The notes beneath the pieces were generated by a model. The model worked only from the letters and a program-made list of their open reading frames with translations, made no database searches and was not told where the DNA came from. Both the position numbers and the translations under genes were made by a program. Positions 37,939-45,942 of a DNA stretch of 64,000 bases are shown here, piece by piece; within the stretch, counting starts at the first letter, position 1, and each line of letters starts with the position of its first letter. This DNA is from Actinopolymorpha cephalotaxi (GTDB lineage Bacteria; Actinomycetota; Actinomycetes; Propionibacteriales; Actinopolymorphaceae): assembly GCF_013408535.1 (NCBI RefSeq), contig NZ_JACBZA010000001.1, positions 2,068,850 through 2,132,849 on the forward strand. Direction: 5' to 3'.

Positions 37939-38591
37939 GGGTTCTCGTGGTCGAAGACGAACGCGCCCTCGCCGACGTCGTCGTGGAAGGGCTGCGCGAC
38001 CAGGGGATGGCCGTCGACCTCGCGCGGGACGGCCTGACCGCCGTCGGCAAGCTCGACCTCACCGCGTACGACGTAGTGCTCCTGGACCGGGATCTGCCCG
38101 GTCTGCACGGCGACACGCTGTGCCGGATGGTCAGCGAGCGCGCGGACCGACCGATGGTGCTGATGCTGACCGCAGCTAGCGCCCCCGGCGACCGGGTCAG
38201 CGGGCTGACCCTGGGCGCGGACGACTATCTCGGCAAGCCGTTCCACTTCCCCGAGCTGGTCCTGCGCATCCGCGCGCTGGCTCGACGCAGGCCGGACGCG
38301 CGGCCCAGGCACCTGCGCGCGGCCGGCATCGAGCTGGATCCGGTCCGGCGTACCGCCGTCCGCGACGGGCGGGACCTCGACCTCTCGGTGAAGGAGTTCG
38401 CCGTGCTGGAGGCGCTGCTGCGGGCGAGTCCGGGTTTCCTGAGCGCCGAGGCCCTGCTGGAGCAGGTGTGGGACGAGAACGCCGACCCGTTCACCAACAC
38501 CGTGGCGGTGACGGTGGGAAGGCTCCGGCGCAAGCTCGGCGACCCACCGGTCATCGCGACGACGCCCGGAGTCGGCTACCGGGTCGGGTGA
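37935..38591 (+). CDS. OmpR/PhoB-family response regulator
   Basis: 218 residues. The receiver domain has the acidic pair in VVEDE, phospho-acceptor Asp51 in LLDRDLPG and switch Lys in LGKPF. The C-terminal winged helix contains LSVKEFAVLEALLRASPGFLSAE and VAVTVGRLRRKLG. It is partner of the preceding kinase (ATGA overlap). The likely targets are its own operon and the divergent permease-like gene. Its 3' end overlaps the convergent dehydrogenase by 16 bp. Confidence 0.95.
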   Translation: MRVLVVEDERALADVVVEGLRDQGMAVDLARDGLTAVGKLDLTAYDVVLLDRDLPGLHGDTLCRMVSERADRPMVLMLTAASAPGDRVSGLTLGADDYLGKPFHFPELVLRIRALARRRPDARPRHLRAAGIELDPVRRTAVRDGRDLDLSVKEFAVLEALLRASPGFLSAEALLEQVWDENADPFTNTVAVTVGRLRRKLGDPPVIATTPGVGYRVG

Positions 38592-39451
38592 TCCGGCGAC
38601 CCGCGTCGCGCGTGCTCCTCCACGACGTCGGCGAGGGTCTGGGCCAGCAGCCCGGCCACCGGCATGGTCACCCCGGCGACCCGGCCCGCGGCGACCACCT
38701 CCCACAGGTCCTTGCTCCACGGCCGGGACCGGACGGGCACCTGCGAGGCGTCGTAGGCCTGCGCGGTGCGGTCGAAGAAGCCCCACTCGCGTGCCGGCCA
38801 GGAGTCGCCGGTGCTGGTCCGGGCGACCTCCAGGACGGTCTCCACCGGAACCTCGTGCGCCTGCGCCAGCCGGAGCGCCTCGTGGGTGCCGGCCAGGGAG
38901 GCGAACATCATCAGCTGGTTCGCGAGCTTCACCGCGGAGCCCGCCCCCGGCGGACCGGCGTGCACCACCTGGTCGGCGATGGTGTCGAGGTACGGCCGGG
39001 CGGACGCGAGCGCCGGCTCGTCCGCACCGACCATGACCGTGAGCGCCCCCCGCTCGGCGCGTTCGGCGCCACCGCTGACCGGCGCGTCCAGGAACGCCAG
39101 CGAGCGATCCCGGGCACGGTCGCCGAGTTCCCGCGCGGTCGCGGGCAGCACGGTGCTGTGCACGGCGACCAGCGCGTCGTCGGCGAGTCGGTCGAGCAGC
39201 TTGGGGGTGTCCAGGACGGCGGTCACGGTGTCGTCGTCGGGTACGGCGAGGGCGAGCACCTGACAACCGGCGAGGTCGGCGAGGGAGTCCGCGCCGTCGG
39301 CACCGCGCTCGACCATCGTGGCGACCGTGCTTGAGTTGACGTCGTACGCCGTGACCGGCCATCCGGCCCGAACCAGCGCGGTGGCCATCGGGAGTCCGAG
39401 GTTGCCCAGTCCGACGAACCCGATCCGGGCCGATTTCGGCAGCGCGGCCAT
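38576..39451 (-). CDS. NAD(P)-dependent beta-hydroxyacid dehydrogenase
   Basis: 291 residues of the 3-hydroxyisobutyrate/6-phosphogluconate dehydrogenase superfamily. The Rossmann motif is FVGLGNLGLPMATALVRAGW, the substrate motif DAPVSGGAERAERG, and the catalytic Lys lies in SAVKLANQLMMF. These enzymes oxidise short beta-hydroxyacids to semialdehydes or reduce tartronate semialdehyde. It is divergent from a GntR gene with an operator in the 86-bp gap, so it is probably regulated with the CoA-transferase/hydratase genes. The exact substrate is not determinable. Confidence 0.87.
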   Translation of the reverse strand: MAALPKSARIGFVGLGNLGLPMATALVRAGWPVTAYDVNSSTVATMVERGADGADSLADLAGCQVLALAVPDDDTVTAVLDTPKLLDRLADDALVAVHSTVLPATARELGDRARDRSLAFLDAPVSGGAERAERGALTVMVGADEPALASARPYLDTIADQVVHAGPPGAGSAVKLANQLMMFASLAGTHEALRLAQAHEVPVETVLEVARTSTGDSWPAREWGFFDRTAQAYDASQVPVRSRPWSKDLWEVVAAGRVAGVTMPVAGLLAQTLADVVEEHARRGSPDHPTR

Positions 39452-39487
39452 GGGGTCTCCTCTGGTCGGCGGTGATCTTGGTGACTA

Positions 39488-39497
39488 TTGTCTACAA
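39488..39497. promoter_or_regulatory. Candidate GntR operator between divergent genes
   Basis: TTGT-CT-ACAA is a perfect 4-bp inverted repeat of the kind bound by FCD/VanR-type GntR regulators. It lies midway between the dehydrogenase start (39451) and the GntR start (39538). A related half-site-like stretch TTCCACAA occurs at 39510-39517. Confidence 0.5.
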
Positions 39498-39537
39498 CAG
39501 GCAAGCGCCTTCCACAATCGCCGAAGGGAAACGCTTC

Positions 39538-40287
39538 GTGGCCGGACGTCGCCGCATCGACCCGCCGAGCCTGGTGCAACTCGCCGCGCAGGAGTTACGC
39601 CGGATGATCCTGGCCGGTGAGCTGGCACCCGGCGAACGTCTGATCGAGGAACGGCTCACCGAGGAGCTCGGGATCAGCCGGCCGCCGCTGCGCGAGGCGA
39701 TGCGGACGCTGCAGCACGAGGGTCTGGTCGAGATCACCCCGCGGCGCGGCGCGTCGGTGACCCGGCTGGCCGACGGCGACGTGGTGGAGATCCTCACGCT
39801 GCGGTCCTCGCTGGAGCGGCTGGCCGTCGAGATGGGGGTGCCGGTCACCGATCCCACCAGGCTGGCCCGCTGCCGGGCGGCGCTGGCCGAAATGCAGCGG
39901 TGCGCCGAGAGCGCCGACCGGGCCCAGCTGGTCGAGCGGGGCTACGAGTTCCACCGGGCGATCGTCGGCCTGGCCGGTCACCGGCGGCTGGAGGGCATCT
40001 ACGACTCGCTGCACCAGCAGCAGCTGTGGTGCATGGCGATGAACCTCCACACCCGCGAGCACTTCTACGAGGACCTCGGCACCCACGTCGCCCGCCACCG
40101 GGACCTGCTCGACCTGATCGAGGCCGGCGATCCCGACGCCGTACTCCACGCGTTGGCGCACCACGGCGAGCGGTCGTTCACCCACGGCTTCCGGCAGCCC
40201 CGGCAGGACGCACCAACGGCACCGGACGCACGCGAAGCACCAGGCACATCAGACGCATCAGACGCATCAGACGCAGTGAGCAGGTGA
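39538..40287 (+). CDS. GntR family regulator, FCD subfamily
   Basis: 249 residues from GTG 39538 with AAGGGA upstream. The winged helix is visible in LAAQELRRMILAGELAPGERLIEERL, LGISRPPLREAMRTLQHEGLVEI and RRGASV. The FCD domain is visible in YEFHRAIVGLAGHRRL and ARHRDLLDLIEAGD. The last residues are a Ser-Asp-Ala triplet repeat from nine-base units (40248-40276). It is likely an autorepressor and controller of the divergent dehydrogenase and of the downstream genes, via the site at 39488-39497. Confidence 0.9.
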   Translation: MAGRRRIDPPSLVQLAAQELRRMILAGELAPGERLIEERLTEELGISRPPLREAMRTLQHEGLVEITPRRGASVTRLADGDVVEILTLRSSLERLAVEMGVPVTDPTRLARCRAALAEMQRCAESADRAQLVERGYEFHRAIVGLAGHRRLEGIYDSLHQQQLWCMAMNLHTREHFYEDLGTHVARHRDLLDLIEAGDPDAVLHALAHHGERSFTHGFRQPRQDAPTAPDAREAPGTSDASDASDAVSR

Positions 40288-40327
40288 CAACGGCTACGCC
40301 CGCCCAGCACCCCGAAAGAGGTGGCCC

Positions 40328-40707
40328 GTGCACGGCAGCTCCGCACCTCACGATGTCGAACGTCCCGACCTGTCCCGGCGAGGTTTCCTGGCCCGTGCCG
40401 GGTTCGCCGCCGGCGGCCTGGCCTCCGTGGCCGCGGCGTGTTCGCCGTTTCGCGGCGAGGTGGACGACGAGAAGTCCGGTTCCACCACGATCCGGTTCAT
40501 CACCCCGGCCGACCTGGGGCTGGAACGCACGCCCTACAAGGGTTTTCTGAAGGACTTCGAGAAGGCCAACTCCGGTACGAAGGTCACCGTCACCTTCGAG
40601 GCCTGGGACGACTACATGGCCAAGCTGCCCACGTTGCTGGCCGGTGGCGCCGTACCCGATCTGATCCACCAGCACCAGAGCATCGTGCAGGACTACGGCC
40701 ACCGTCG
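40328..40707 (+). pseudogene. 5' remnant of a sugar ABC solute-binding lipoprotein
   Basis: GTG 40328 with a GAGGTG site begins a normal binding protein: Tat motif SRRGFLARAG, lipobox AAAC, then TTIRFITPADLG and FEAWDDYMAKLPTLLAGG up to about residue 123 (VQDYG). Homology then ends abruptly; the frame runs on as HRRGTSAWRRRCSW to a stop at 40744. Roughly 300 residues are missing. Immediately after, in another frame, comes the end of a permease gene, so the remnant results from a deletion across an SBP-permease-permease operon, or from a misassembly. It is almost certainly non-functional as a receptor. Confidence 0.82.
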
Positions 40708-40824
40708 TGGAACATCAGCATGGCGGCGTCGATGTTCTTGGTGATCCCGGTGCTGATCGTGTTCTTCGTCGCCCAGCGGCATTTCATCCGGGGCGTGGTG
40801 ATGACCGGCATCTCGGGCAGGTGA
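40708..40824 (+). pseudogene. 3' remnant of a MalG-type sugar ABC permease
   Basis: In the frame ending at TGA 40822-40824 the sequence reads WNISMAASMFLVIPVLIVFF and ends AQRHFIRGVVMTGISGR. This is the last membrane segment and tail of a carbohydrate permease (compare FQRAFIESVASIGIRG in the intact gene ending at 4236). It has no start and follows directly on the truncated binding-protein gene. It marks the right edge of the deletion. The CoA-transferase gene starts 25 bases later and probably belonged to the same operon. Confidence 0.82.
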
Positions 40825-40849
40825 ACCCAGGCAGGGAAGGGAAACGCGC

Positions 40850-42082
40850 ATGGACCAGGGGAGCCTTTCGGGCGTACGGGTGGTGGAGGCCGGGGTCTTC
40901 ATGGCCGCGCCGTTCGCCGGAATGCAACTCGCCGACCTCGGCGCCGACGTGGTGAAGGTGGAGCCGCCGGGCAGGGGAGACCCGGCCCGCCAGGTCGGGC
41001 CGTACCTGCGGGGAGAGGGTTCGGCGTTCCTCCGGCTCAACCGCAACAAGCGTTCGGTGGCGGTCGACCTCAAGCATCCTGAAGGCAAGGCGGTGTTGAC
41101 ACGGCTGCTCACGAACGCCGACGTGTTCCTGCAGAACCTCCGCCCCGGCGCGATGGACGCGCTCGGCTTCGACTACGAGACCGTGCGGGCGCTGAACCCG
41201 CGGCTGGTCTACGTGTCGCTGTCGGGGTGGGGGCAGGACGGCCCGCGGGCGAGCCTGCCCGGCCTGGACGTGATGGCGCAGGCACGAGCGGGGCTGATGA
41301 GCATCACGGGGGAGCCGGACGGCCCGCCGGCGAAGGTGGGCGTACCCCTGTGTGACCTCACCTGCGGTCTGTACGCCGCGCTGGCGGCGGTCGCCGCGCT
41401 GCGCGCCCGGGACGCCGGCGGTGCCGACGGGGTGGGGCAGCACGTCGACGTGTCGCTGTTCGAGTCTGCGGTGTCGATGGGCATCTGGGAGGCCGGGAGG
41501 TACTTCGCCACCGGTGAGGTCGGCGGCCGGCTGGGCTCGGCCCACCAGAGCACCGCGCCCTACCAGGCGTTCGCCACCGCCGACGGATGGGTGACGTTCG
41601 GCGCCGTCACACCGCGCACCTGGGTGGCGGCCTGCGACGTGCTGGGCCTGGGTGAACTGGCCGACGACCCGCGCTACGCCGACGCCTACCAGCGGCAGCT
41701 GCTGCGGTCCGAGCTCACCCCTGTGATCGGGCGCGCAACCCGCGGTTGGCAGACCGGCGTCCTGGTGGGTGCGCTGGAGAAGGCCGGTGTCCCGTGCGCG
41801 CCGATCGCGGACTACGCCGAGGTGTTCACCGACGACCATCTGGGGGAGCGGGGCTACTACTGGGACGCGCCGCACCCCACGCTGGGAGACGTACGCCAGC
41901 TCGGTTCGCCGATGCGGATGTCGGCCACCCCGCCGGTGCGCGGGCCGGCCGGCCCGCCACTGGGCGCCGACAGCCGCGACGTCCTGCGCGAGGCGGGATT
42001 CGCGAGGTCGGAGATCGAGCGACTGGAAGCCGCCGGTGCCGTGCGGTGCGGTGAGCCGGACCGGGAAGGACGGTCGGAGTGA
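40850..42082 (+). CDS. CaiB/BaiF family (class III) CoA-transferase
   Basis: 410 residues. The N-terminal LSGVRVVEAGVFMAAPFAGMQLADLGADVVKVEPP and NRNKRSVAVDLKHPEG are family hallmarks. The catalytic Asp is expected in PGLDVMAQARAG. C-terminal EKAGVPCAPIADYAEVFTDDH is also typical. Such enzymes move CoA between carboxylic acids through an aspartyl-CoA intermediate. The gene overlaps the enoyl-CoA hydratase gene (GTGA), giving a two-step unit: activate an acid, then hydrate or isomerise it. Confidence 0.92.
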   Translation: MDQGSLSGVRVVEAGVFMAAPFAGMQLADLGADVVKVEPPGRGDPARQVGPYLRGEGSAFLRLNRNKRSVAVDLKHPEGKAVLTRLLTNADVFLQNLRPGAMDALGFDYETVRALNPRLVYVSLSGWGQDGPRASLPGLDVMAQARAGLMSITGEPDGPPAKVGVPLCDLTCGLYAALAAVAALRARDAGGADGVGQHVDVSLFESAVSMGIWEAGRYFATGEVGGRLGSAHQSTAPYQAFATADGWVTFGAVTPRTWVAACDVLGLGELADDPRYADAYQRQLLRSELTPVIGRATRGWQTGVLVGALEKAGVPCAPIADYAEVFTDDHLGERGYYWDAPHPTLGDVRQLGSPMRMSATPPVRGPAGPPLGADSRDVLREAGFARSEIERLEAAGAVRCGEPDREGRSE

Positions 42083-42921
42083 GTGACGCGGAACCATCGG
42101 GAACCACCGGAGCCACCGGAGCCACGGGAGCCACCAGAGCCACGGGAGCCACCAAGGATCTGCTCGTCGAGCGCGACGGGCCGGTGCTGCGGGTGACGTT
42201 CAACCGCCCGGAGCGGCGCAACGCCATGACCTGGGCGATGTACGACGGGTTGCTGGCCGCCTGCGCACAGGCAGAGTCCGACACCGAGATCCGGGTGATG
42301 GTGGTGCGGGGCGCCGGTGACGAGGCGTTCGTCGCGGGCACCGACATCGGGCAGTTCGCGGAGTTCACCGGCGGCGACGCCGGGGTGGCGTACGAGCGGC
42401 GGATGACCCGGCTGCTGGAGGCGGTGGCGGGGGTGCGGGTGCCGACCGTCGCGGTGATCACCGGCTACTGCGTGGGCGCGGGCCTGGCCATCGCCGCGTC
42501 CTGCGACCTGCGGATCGCCGCCCGCGGCGCGCGGTTCGGCGTACCGATCGCGCGGACCGTCGGCAACTGCCTGTCCACCGGCACGGTCGCGCTGCTGGTG
42601 GACAACCTCGGCCCCGCCCGCACCCTCGACATGGTGCTGCGGGCCAGGCTGCTGGACGAGACCGAGGTCGCCGCGGCGGGGTTCCTCTCGCAGGTCTGCG
42701 AGCTCGAGGAGGTCGACACCGCGGCCGAGGCCCTGGTCGCCAGGCTGGTCGAGCACGCGCCGCTGACGATGTGGGCCACCAAGCAGGCCGTATGCCGGAT
42801 CATGGCCGCGCGCGTCCCGGACGACACCGACCTCGTGCACCGCGTCTACGACAGCGCGGACTTCCGTGCGGGGGTGGCGGCGTTCGTGGCCAAGCGGCGC
42901 CCCACCTGGACCGGCACCTAA
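42079..42921 (+). CDS. Enoyl-CoA hydratase/isomerase family protein
   Basis: 280 residues. The N-terminal 25 residues are Gly-Ala-Thr repeats (GATGATGATRATGAT). The crotonase fold follows: FNRPERRNAMTWAMYDGL, the oxyanion-hole segment FVAGTDIGQFAEF and ITGYCVGAGLAIAASCDLRIA. The usual catalytic Glu positions after GAGLAIA are not obvious, so hydratase versus isomerase or decarboxylase activity is open. It is coupled to the CoA-transferase. Its TAA stop overlaps the TAG stop of the convergent hydrolase. Confidence 0.88.
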   Translation: MSDAEPSGTTGATGATGATRATGATKDLLVERDGPVLRVTFNRPERRNAMTWAMYDGLLAACAQAESDTEIRVMVVRGAGDEAFVAGTDIGQFAEFTGGDAGVAYERRMTRLLEAVAGVRVPTVAVITGYCVGAGLAIAASCDLRIAARGARFGVPIARTVGNCLSTGTVALLVDNLGPARTLDMVLRARLLDETEVAAAGFLSQVCELEEVDTAAEALVARLVEHAPLTMWATKQAVCRIMAARVPDDTDLVHRVYDSADFRAGVAAFVAKRRPTWTGT

Positions 42922-43829
42922 ACAATCTCCGGCGCGCCGATGAGGGTGGCGACGTCGGCGGCGATCCGGTCGGGAAACTCGCCGTTGACGGCGTGCGAGG
43001 CGTCCGGGTAGACCCGGACCGTGCCGTGGCGGAGCGCGCGCTCGGCGGTTCGGGCGGCGACCTCGGGGCGGTGCATGACGGACCGGCCGGCGATGATCGC
43101 GAGCACCGGCAGGTCGAGGGTGGCGAGTCGTTCCTCGGTGATCCGGCCGGGCTGGGGGAGCTTCAGGGCGTAGTGCCGCATGCCGGCCTCGATCATGTCC
43201 GCGACGGGCACGTCCTTCACGGGGGCGCCGCCCGCGGTGTAGGAGTTGAAGCCGTCCCGCCAGGACTTCGGCAACCACGGCAGCGCCGCCGGCAGGGACC
43301 GGACGATCGTCGCGAGCGGCATGTCGTCGAACACGAAGACGGGATCGACGAGCGTGACGCTGGCGAGGTGTCCGGGTTCGCGCAGGGCGAGGTTGGCCGC
43401 GGTCCAGCCGCCGATGGAGATTCCGACGAGGTGGAACGCCTTCTCCGGCAGGGCTTCCAGGGTCTGGTGCAGCCAGGCCGCCTGGTCGGCGTCGGTGCTG
43501 ATCGGGTGTTCCTGGACGCTCATCCCGGGTTCGCCGAGCAGGTCGACGGTGTAGACGTCGCCGAGCCGGAGCAGGGACGGCAGGTTGTCCGCCCACACCG
43601 GGGAGGCCGACGCCCGGCCGGGCAGCAGGACGAGCGGAGCTGTGTCGTTCCCGGTGCCGGCGAAGCGGTAGACGCGGACGACGCCGTAGTCGGTGCGTAC
43701 GTCGATGGTCCGGGCCGGCTCGGGCAGAGCGGCGAACGCCGCGTCGTAGGCGGACAGGAACCGCCTCCGTCCCTCGGCACTGTCCCAGTGACCCACGCGA
43801 GTACCTCGCCGCCTGCGGGTGTCCACCAC
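42918..43829 (-). CDS. Alpha/beta hydrolase
   Basis: 303 residues. Oxyanion segment PLVLLPGRASASPVW, nucleophile elbow GISIGG (Ser) and a late ASHAV with the catalytic His; the acid is likely in the LVDP or AIIAGRS region. No signal peptide. It is divergent from a TetR regulator with a shared operator at 43841-43854, so it is the probable target of that repressor. The substrate is unknown; TetR-hydrolase pairs often detoxify esters or lactones. Confidence 0.88.
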   Translation of the reverse strand: MVDTRRRRGTRVGHWDSAEGRRRFLSAYDAAFAALPEPARTIDVRTDYGVVRVYRFAGTGNDTAPLVLLPGRASASPVWADNLPSLLRLGDVYTVDLLGEPGMSVQEHPISTDADQAAWLHQTLEALPEKAFHLVGISIGGWTAANLALREPGHLASVTLVDPVFVFDDMPLATIVRSLPAALPWLPKSWRDGFNSYTAGGAPVKDVPVADMIEAGMRHYALKLPQPGRITEERLATLDLPVLAIIAGRSVMHRPEVAARTAERALRHGTVRVYPDASHAVNGEFPDRIAADVATLIGAPEIV

Positions 43830-43840
43830 TGCCGCCCCCC

Positions 43841-43877
43841 TGACCGATCGGTAAGTAATTCAACCCTACGGTAAGGT
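43841..43877. promoter_or_regulatory. TetR operator and leaderless -10 box
   Basis: ACCGATCGGT (43843-43852) is a perfect 10-bp palindrome in the divergent gap, reading TTACCGATCGGTCA on the minus strand, a typical TetR-family operator. TAAGGT (43872-43877) is a -10 box ending seven bases before the GTG of tetR, implying a leaderless message. Confidence 0.55.
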
Positions 43878-43883
43878 GCGGGG

Positions 43884-44495
43884 GTGGCGACAAGGCGGGC
43901 GGCGACAGGACGAGCCGCGGACGGCGACGCGCGGGCGCTGACGCTGACCGAGCGGGCGCGCAGGGCACAGCTGATCGACATCACGATCGATCGGGTCGCG
44001 GAGAAGGGACATGCCGGTACGTCACTGGCGGGCATCGCCGAGGCCGCCGGCATCACCAAGGCGGCGGTGCTCTACCACTTCGCGACCAAGGAAACCCTCG
44101 TGAAGGCCGCGTACGACCAGGTGCTGGGCGCACTCGCCACCGACGTCGCCGCCGCGACCGAAGCCGCCGGCGAGCTCGCGGCTCCGGCGGCCTACGTACG
44201 GTCGATGATCGGTCATCTGCACAGGCATCCGCGCCACACGCGCATGATCGTCGAGGCGGTCAGCCACGGCGGGGCCGAGCACGCGACGCAGGCGCGGTGG
44301 CGGCCGCTGGCCCACCTCGTCGACGTCGCCGCGCGGGCTCGCGGTGGCGCGGGCGTCGACTCGCGGACACTGGCGATCATCATCGGCGGCGCGATCGACG
44401 CCATCGTCACCGAGCGCCTCCGGGACCCCGGCTTCGACACCGCCGGGGCGGCCGACCGCCTCGCGGAGCTTGTCGAGGCTGCCCTGGCGGGTTGA
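43884..44495 (+). CDS. TetR family transcriptional regulator
   Basis: 203 residues from GTG 43884. The N-terminal helix-turn-helix is RAQLIDITIDRVAEKGHAGTSLAGIAEAAGITKAAVLYHFATKE. A helical ligand-binding domain follows with IIGGAIDAIVTERL near the end. A 30-residue basic N-terminal extension precedes the DNA-binding domain. It is expected to repress itself and the divergent hydrolase through the palindrome at 43843-43852. Confidence 0.9.
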   Translation: MATRRAATGRAADGDARALTLTERARRAQLIDITIDRVAEKGHAGTSLAGIAEAAGITKAAVLYHFATKETLVKAAYDQVLGALATDVAAATEAAGELAAPAAYVRSMIGHLHRHPRHTRMIVEAVSHGGAEHATQARWRPLAHLVDVAARARGGAGVDSRTLAIIIGGAIDAIVTERLRDPGFDTAGAADRLAELVEAALAG

Positions 44496-44561
44496 CCGCC
44501 GACCACCGCTGGCTTCCGCCCGCCACCGCCGGCCACTGCCGGCCCGGAACGCGCGCGGTGG

Positions 44562-44581
44562 CCGGGCCCCGAAGGACCCGG
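44562..44581 (-). terminator. UUCG-loop hairpin downstream of the secreted repeat protein
   Basis: On the minus strand the sequence folds as CCGGGTCC, loop TTCG, GGGCCCGG, with eight pairs including one G-U. It lies about 130 nt after the stop at 44709. The pairing is worse on the plus strand, which suggests it serves the minus-strand gene. Confidence 0.45.
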
Positions 44582-44641
44582 CCGCCGCTGCTCACTGCCG
44601 ACTGCACGGTGTTGCCGCAGCCGCCGTGACGTCGTACTGGT

Positions 44642-44692
44642 TCAGCTACTTCCGTGTGTCAGCTACTTCTGTGTGTCAGCTGGTGCCGTGCG
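44642..44692. repeat. Three 17-bp tandem repeats
   Basis: TCAGCTACTTCCGTGTG (44642-44658), the same with one C-to-T change (44659-44675), and a diverged third copy TCAGCTGGTGCCGTGCG (44676-44692). They lie just beyond the stop of the secreted repeat protein, between convergent genes. The role is unknown; a minisatellite is possible. Confidence 0.7.
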
Positions 44693-44708
44693 AGTCGCAG
44701 GGCAACCG

Positions 44709-45680
44709 TCAGAGCCGAGCCTTGCCGGCCGCCTTGGCCTCGGCCTGCGCGTCCGCCCGGCGCTCCTTGACCTCACCGGAGAGGTCGGCCTTGCGGTCCT
44801 GCGGCGCGGCCATCGTCCGCATCGCGGCCGGGGCCTGGAGGTTCTCGAACTGACCCGACACCGTGCCACGCACGCGGTTGTTCTCACCGGTCGGGGCCGG
44901 GTCGTTCCCGGTGCCGGACAGGTTGCCGCGCACGATGTTGTTGCTCACCACGACGGTCGCGGTGTTGTTGGAGACGTCCACGTTGCCACCCCAGTAGCTG
45001 GTGCCGGAGCACGGAGCCAGCGGCCCGTCGCCGCCCAGCTGCAGGGTGTCGGAGTTGCCGGTGTAGCTGGCGTCCCCGTAGACCTCGCTCTCGCAGAAGA
45101 CCGAGCCCTCCTTGTTGCCGGCGACCGTCAGCTTGCCGCCGATCGTGGAGTTGTAGACGTCCAGGTAACGCGTGCCCTGGCCGGTGAGAGCGCCACCGAC
45201 CTGTGTGCCGTCGATGACGACCTCGCCCGGGACCGCCGCGTTGACCCGGCCGGTGACCTTGGAGTCGACGGCGTAGACGAACCCGTCCTGCTCAGCGCCC
45301 TGGTCGGCGTTGGCGTTGACCGCGCCACCGACGTTGCTGCCGTAGAAGTACGACCCGAACGCGTTGCTGGCCGAGACGTTCTTGGCGATCGTGGTGTCGG
45401 TGGTGTCGATGTAGCCGTCCTTCGCCACCGCGACGGTGCCCTTGAACGTCGCACCGTCCACGATCAGATCGGCACCGGCCGCTACCCGGACGTTGCCCTC
45501 GACGGTGGTGCCGTTGAGCCAGCAGGCCTTGCCCGCCGGAACAACCAGGTCACCCGGAACCGTAACGGCACCGCCCTCACCGACGCAGCTGGTCACGAGG
45601 TCGGCGTTGGCCGGCATCGCGAACGCGATCCCGCCCGCTGCGACCAGAGACGTCGCGGCGATTGCACTTCGTAGCTTCAT
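44709..45680 (-). CDS. Secreted beta-repeat protein of unknown function
   Basis: 323 residues. Sec signal peptide MKLRSAIAATSLVAAGGIAFA with cleavage near MPANA. The mature part is built of short beta-strand repeats such as GNVRVAAGADLIVDGATFKG and VVSNNIVRGNLSG, rich in Gly, Asn, Val and Thr. Four cysteines could form two disulfides. The pattern suggests a right-handed beta-helix or bactofilin-like stack. The last 35 residues are a charged Lys/Glu/Ala tail. ATG 45680 with GGGGAGGA is chosen. It is probably a cell-surface or matrix protein; I do not recognise the family. Confidence 0.75.
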   Translation of the reverse strand: MKLRSAIAATSLVAAGGIAFAMPANADLVTSCVGEGGAVTVPGDLVVPAGKACWLNGTTVEGNVRVAAGADLIVDGATFKGTVAVAKDGYIDTTDTTIAKNVSASNAFGSYFYGSNVGGAVNANADQGAEQDGFVYAVDSKVTGRVNAAVPGEVVIDGTQVGGALTGQGTRYLDVYNSTIGGKLTVAGNKEGSVFCESEVYGDASYTGNSDTLQLGGDGPLAPCSGTSYWGGNVDVSNNTATVVVSNNIVRGNLSGTGNDPAPTGENNRVRGTVSGQFENLQAPAAMRTMAAPQDRKADLSGEVKERRADAQAEAKAAGKARL

Positions 45681-45741
45681 ATGGTGCGGTCCTCCCCGGT
45701 AAGTGGTGGTGGTCCGCCTGGAGGAACGCGGTAGTGCAAGA

Positions 45742-45771
45742 ACGAACATCCCCCCCGTACGGACGAACATC
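45742..45771 (-). promoter_or_regulatory. Direct repeats upstream of the secreted repeat protein
   Basis: ACGAACATC occurs at 45742-45750 and 45763-45771, 21 bp apart, two helical turns. On the coding strand the unit reads GATGTTCGT. They lie 60-90 bp upstream of ATG 45680, an expected position for an activator. No clear -35/-10 pair is recognised between the repeats and the gene. Confidence 0.4.
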
Positions 45772-45942
45772 ATCTTTCACGAAAGGTCCGCTATGTGAAG
45801 CTTGGTTCCATATGCTTCCGGAATCGGACGTCCGTTCCGCACCAAACGGACATCGTGCCGCCACATTCAGACGTCGGCGAGCCGCGCACCGGCCACCGGC
45901 CGTCGCGTCCGCAACCTCGTTCGAGCGCTGCGAAAATGCCGG

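Noticed and set aside
38576-38591. Overlap of response regulator and dehydrogenase considered a start/stop error
   Set aside because: Both C-termini are natural (GYRVG for the regulator, charged tail for the dehydrogenase); a 16-bp convergent overlap is acceptable.
40328-40824. Insertion sequence as the cause of the broken ABC operon
   Set aside because: No transposase, terminal inverted repeats or target duplication are visible at the junction; a plain deletion or misassembly fits better.
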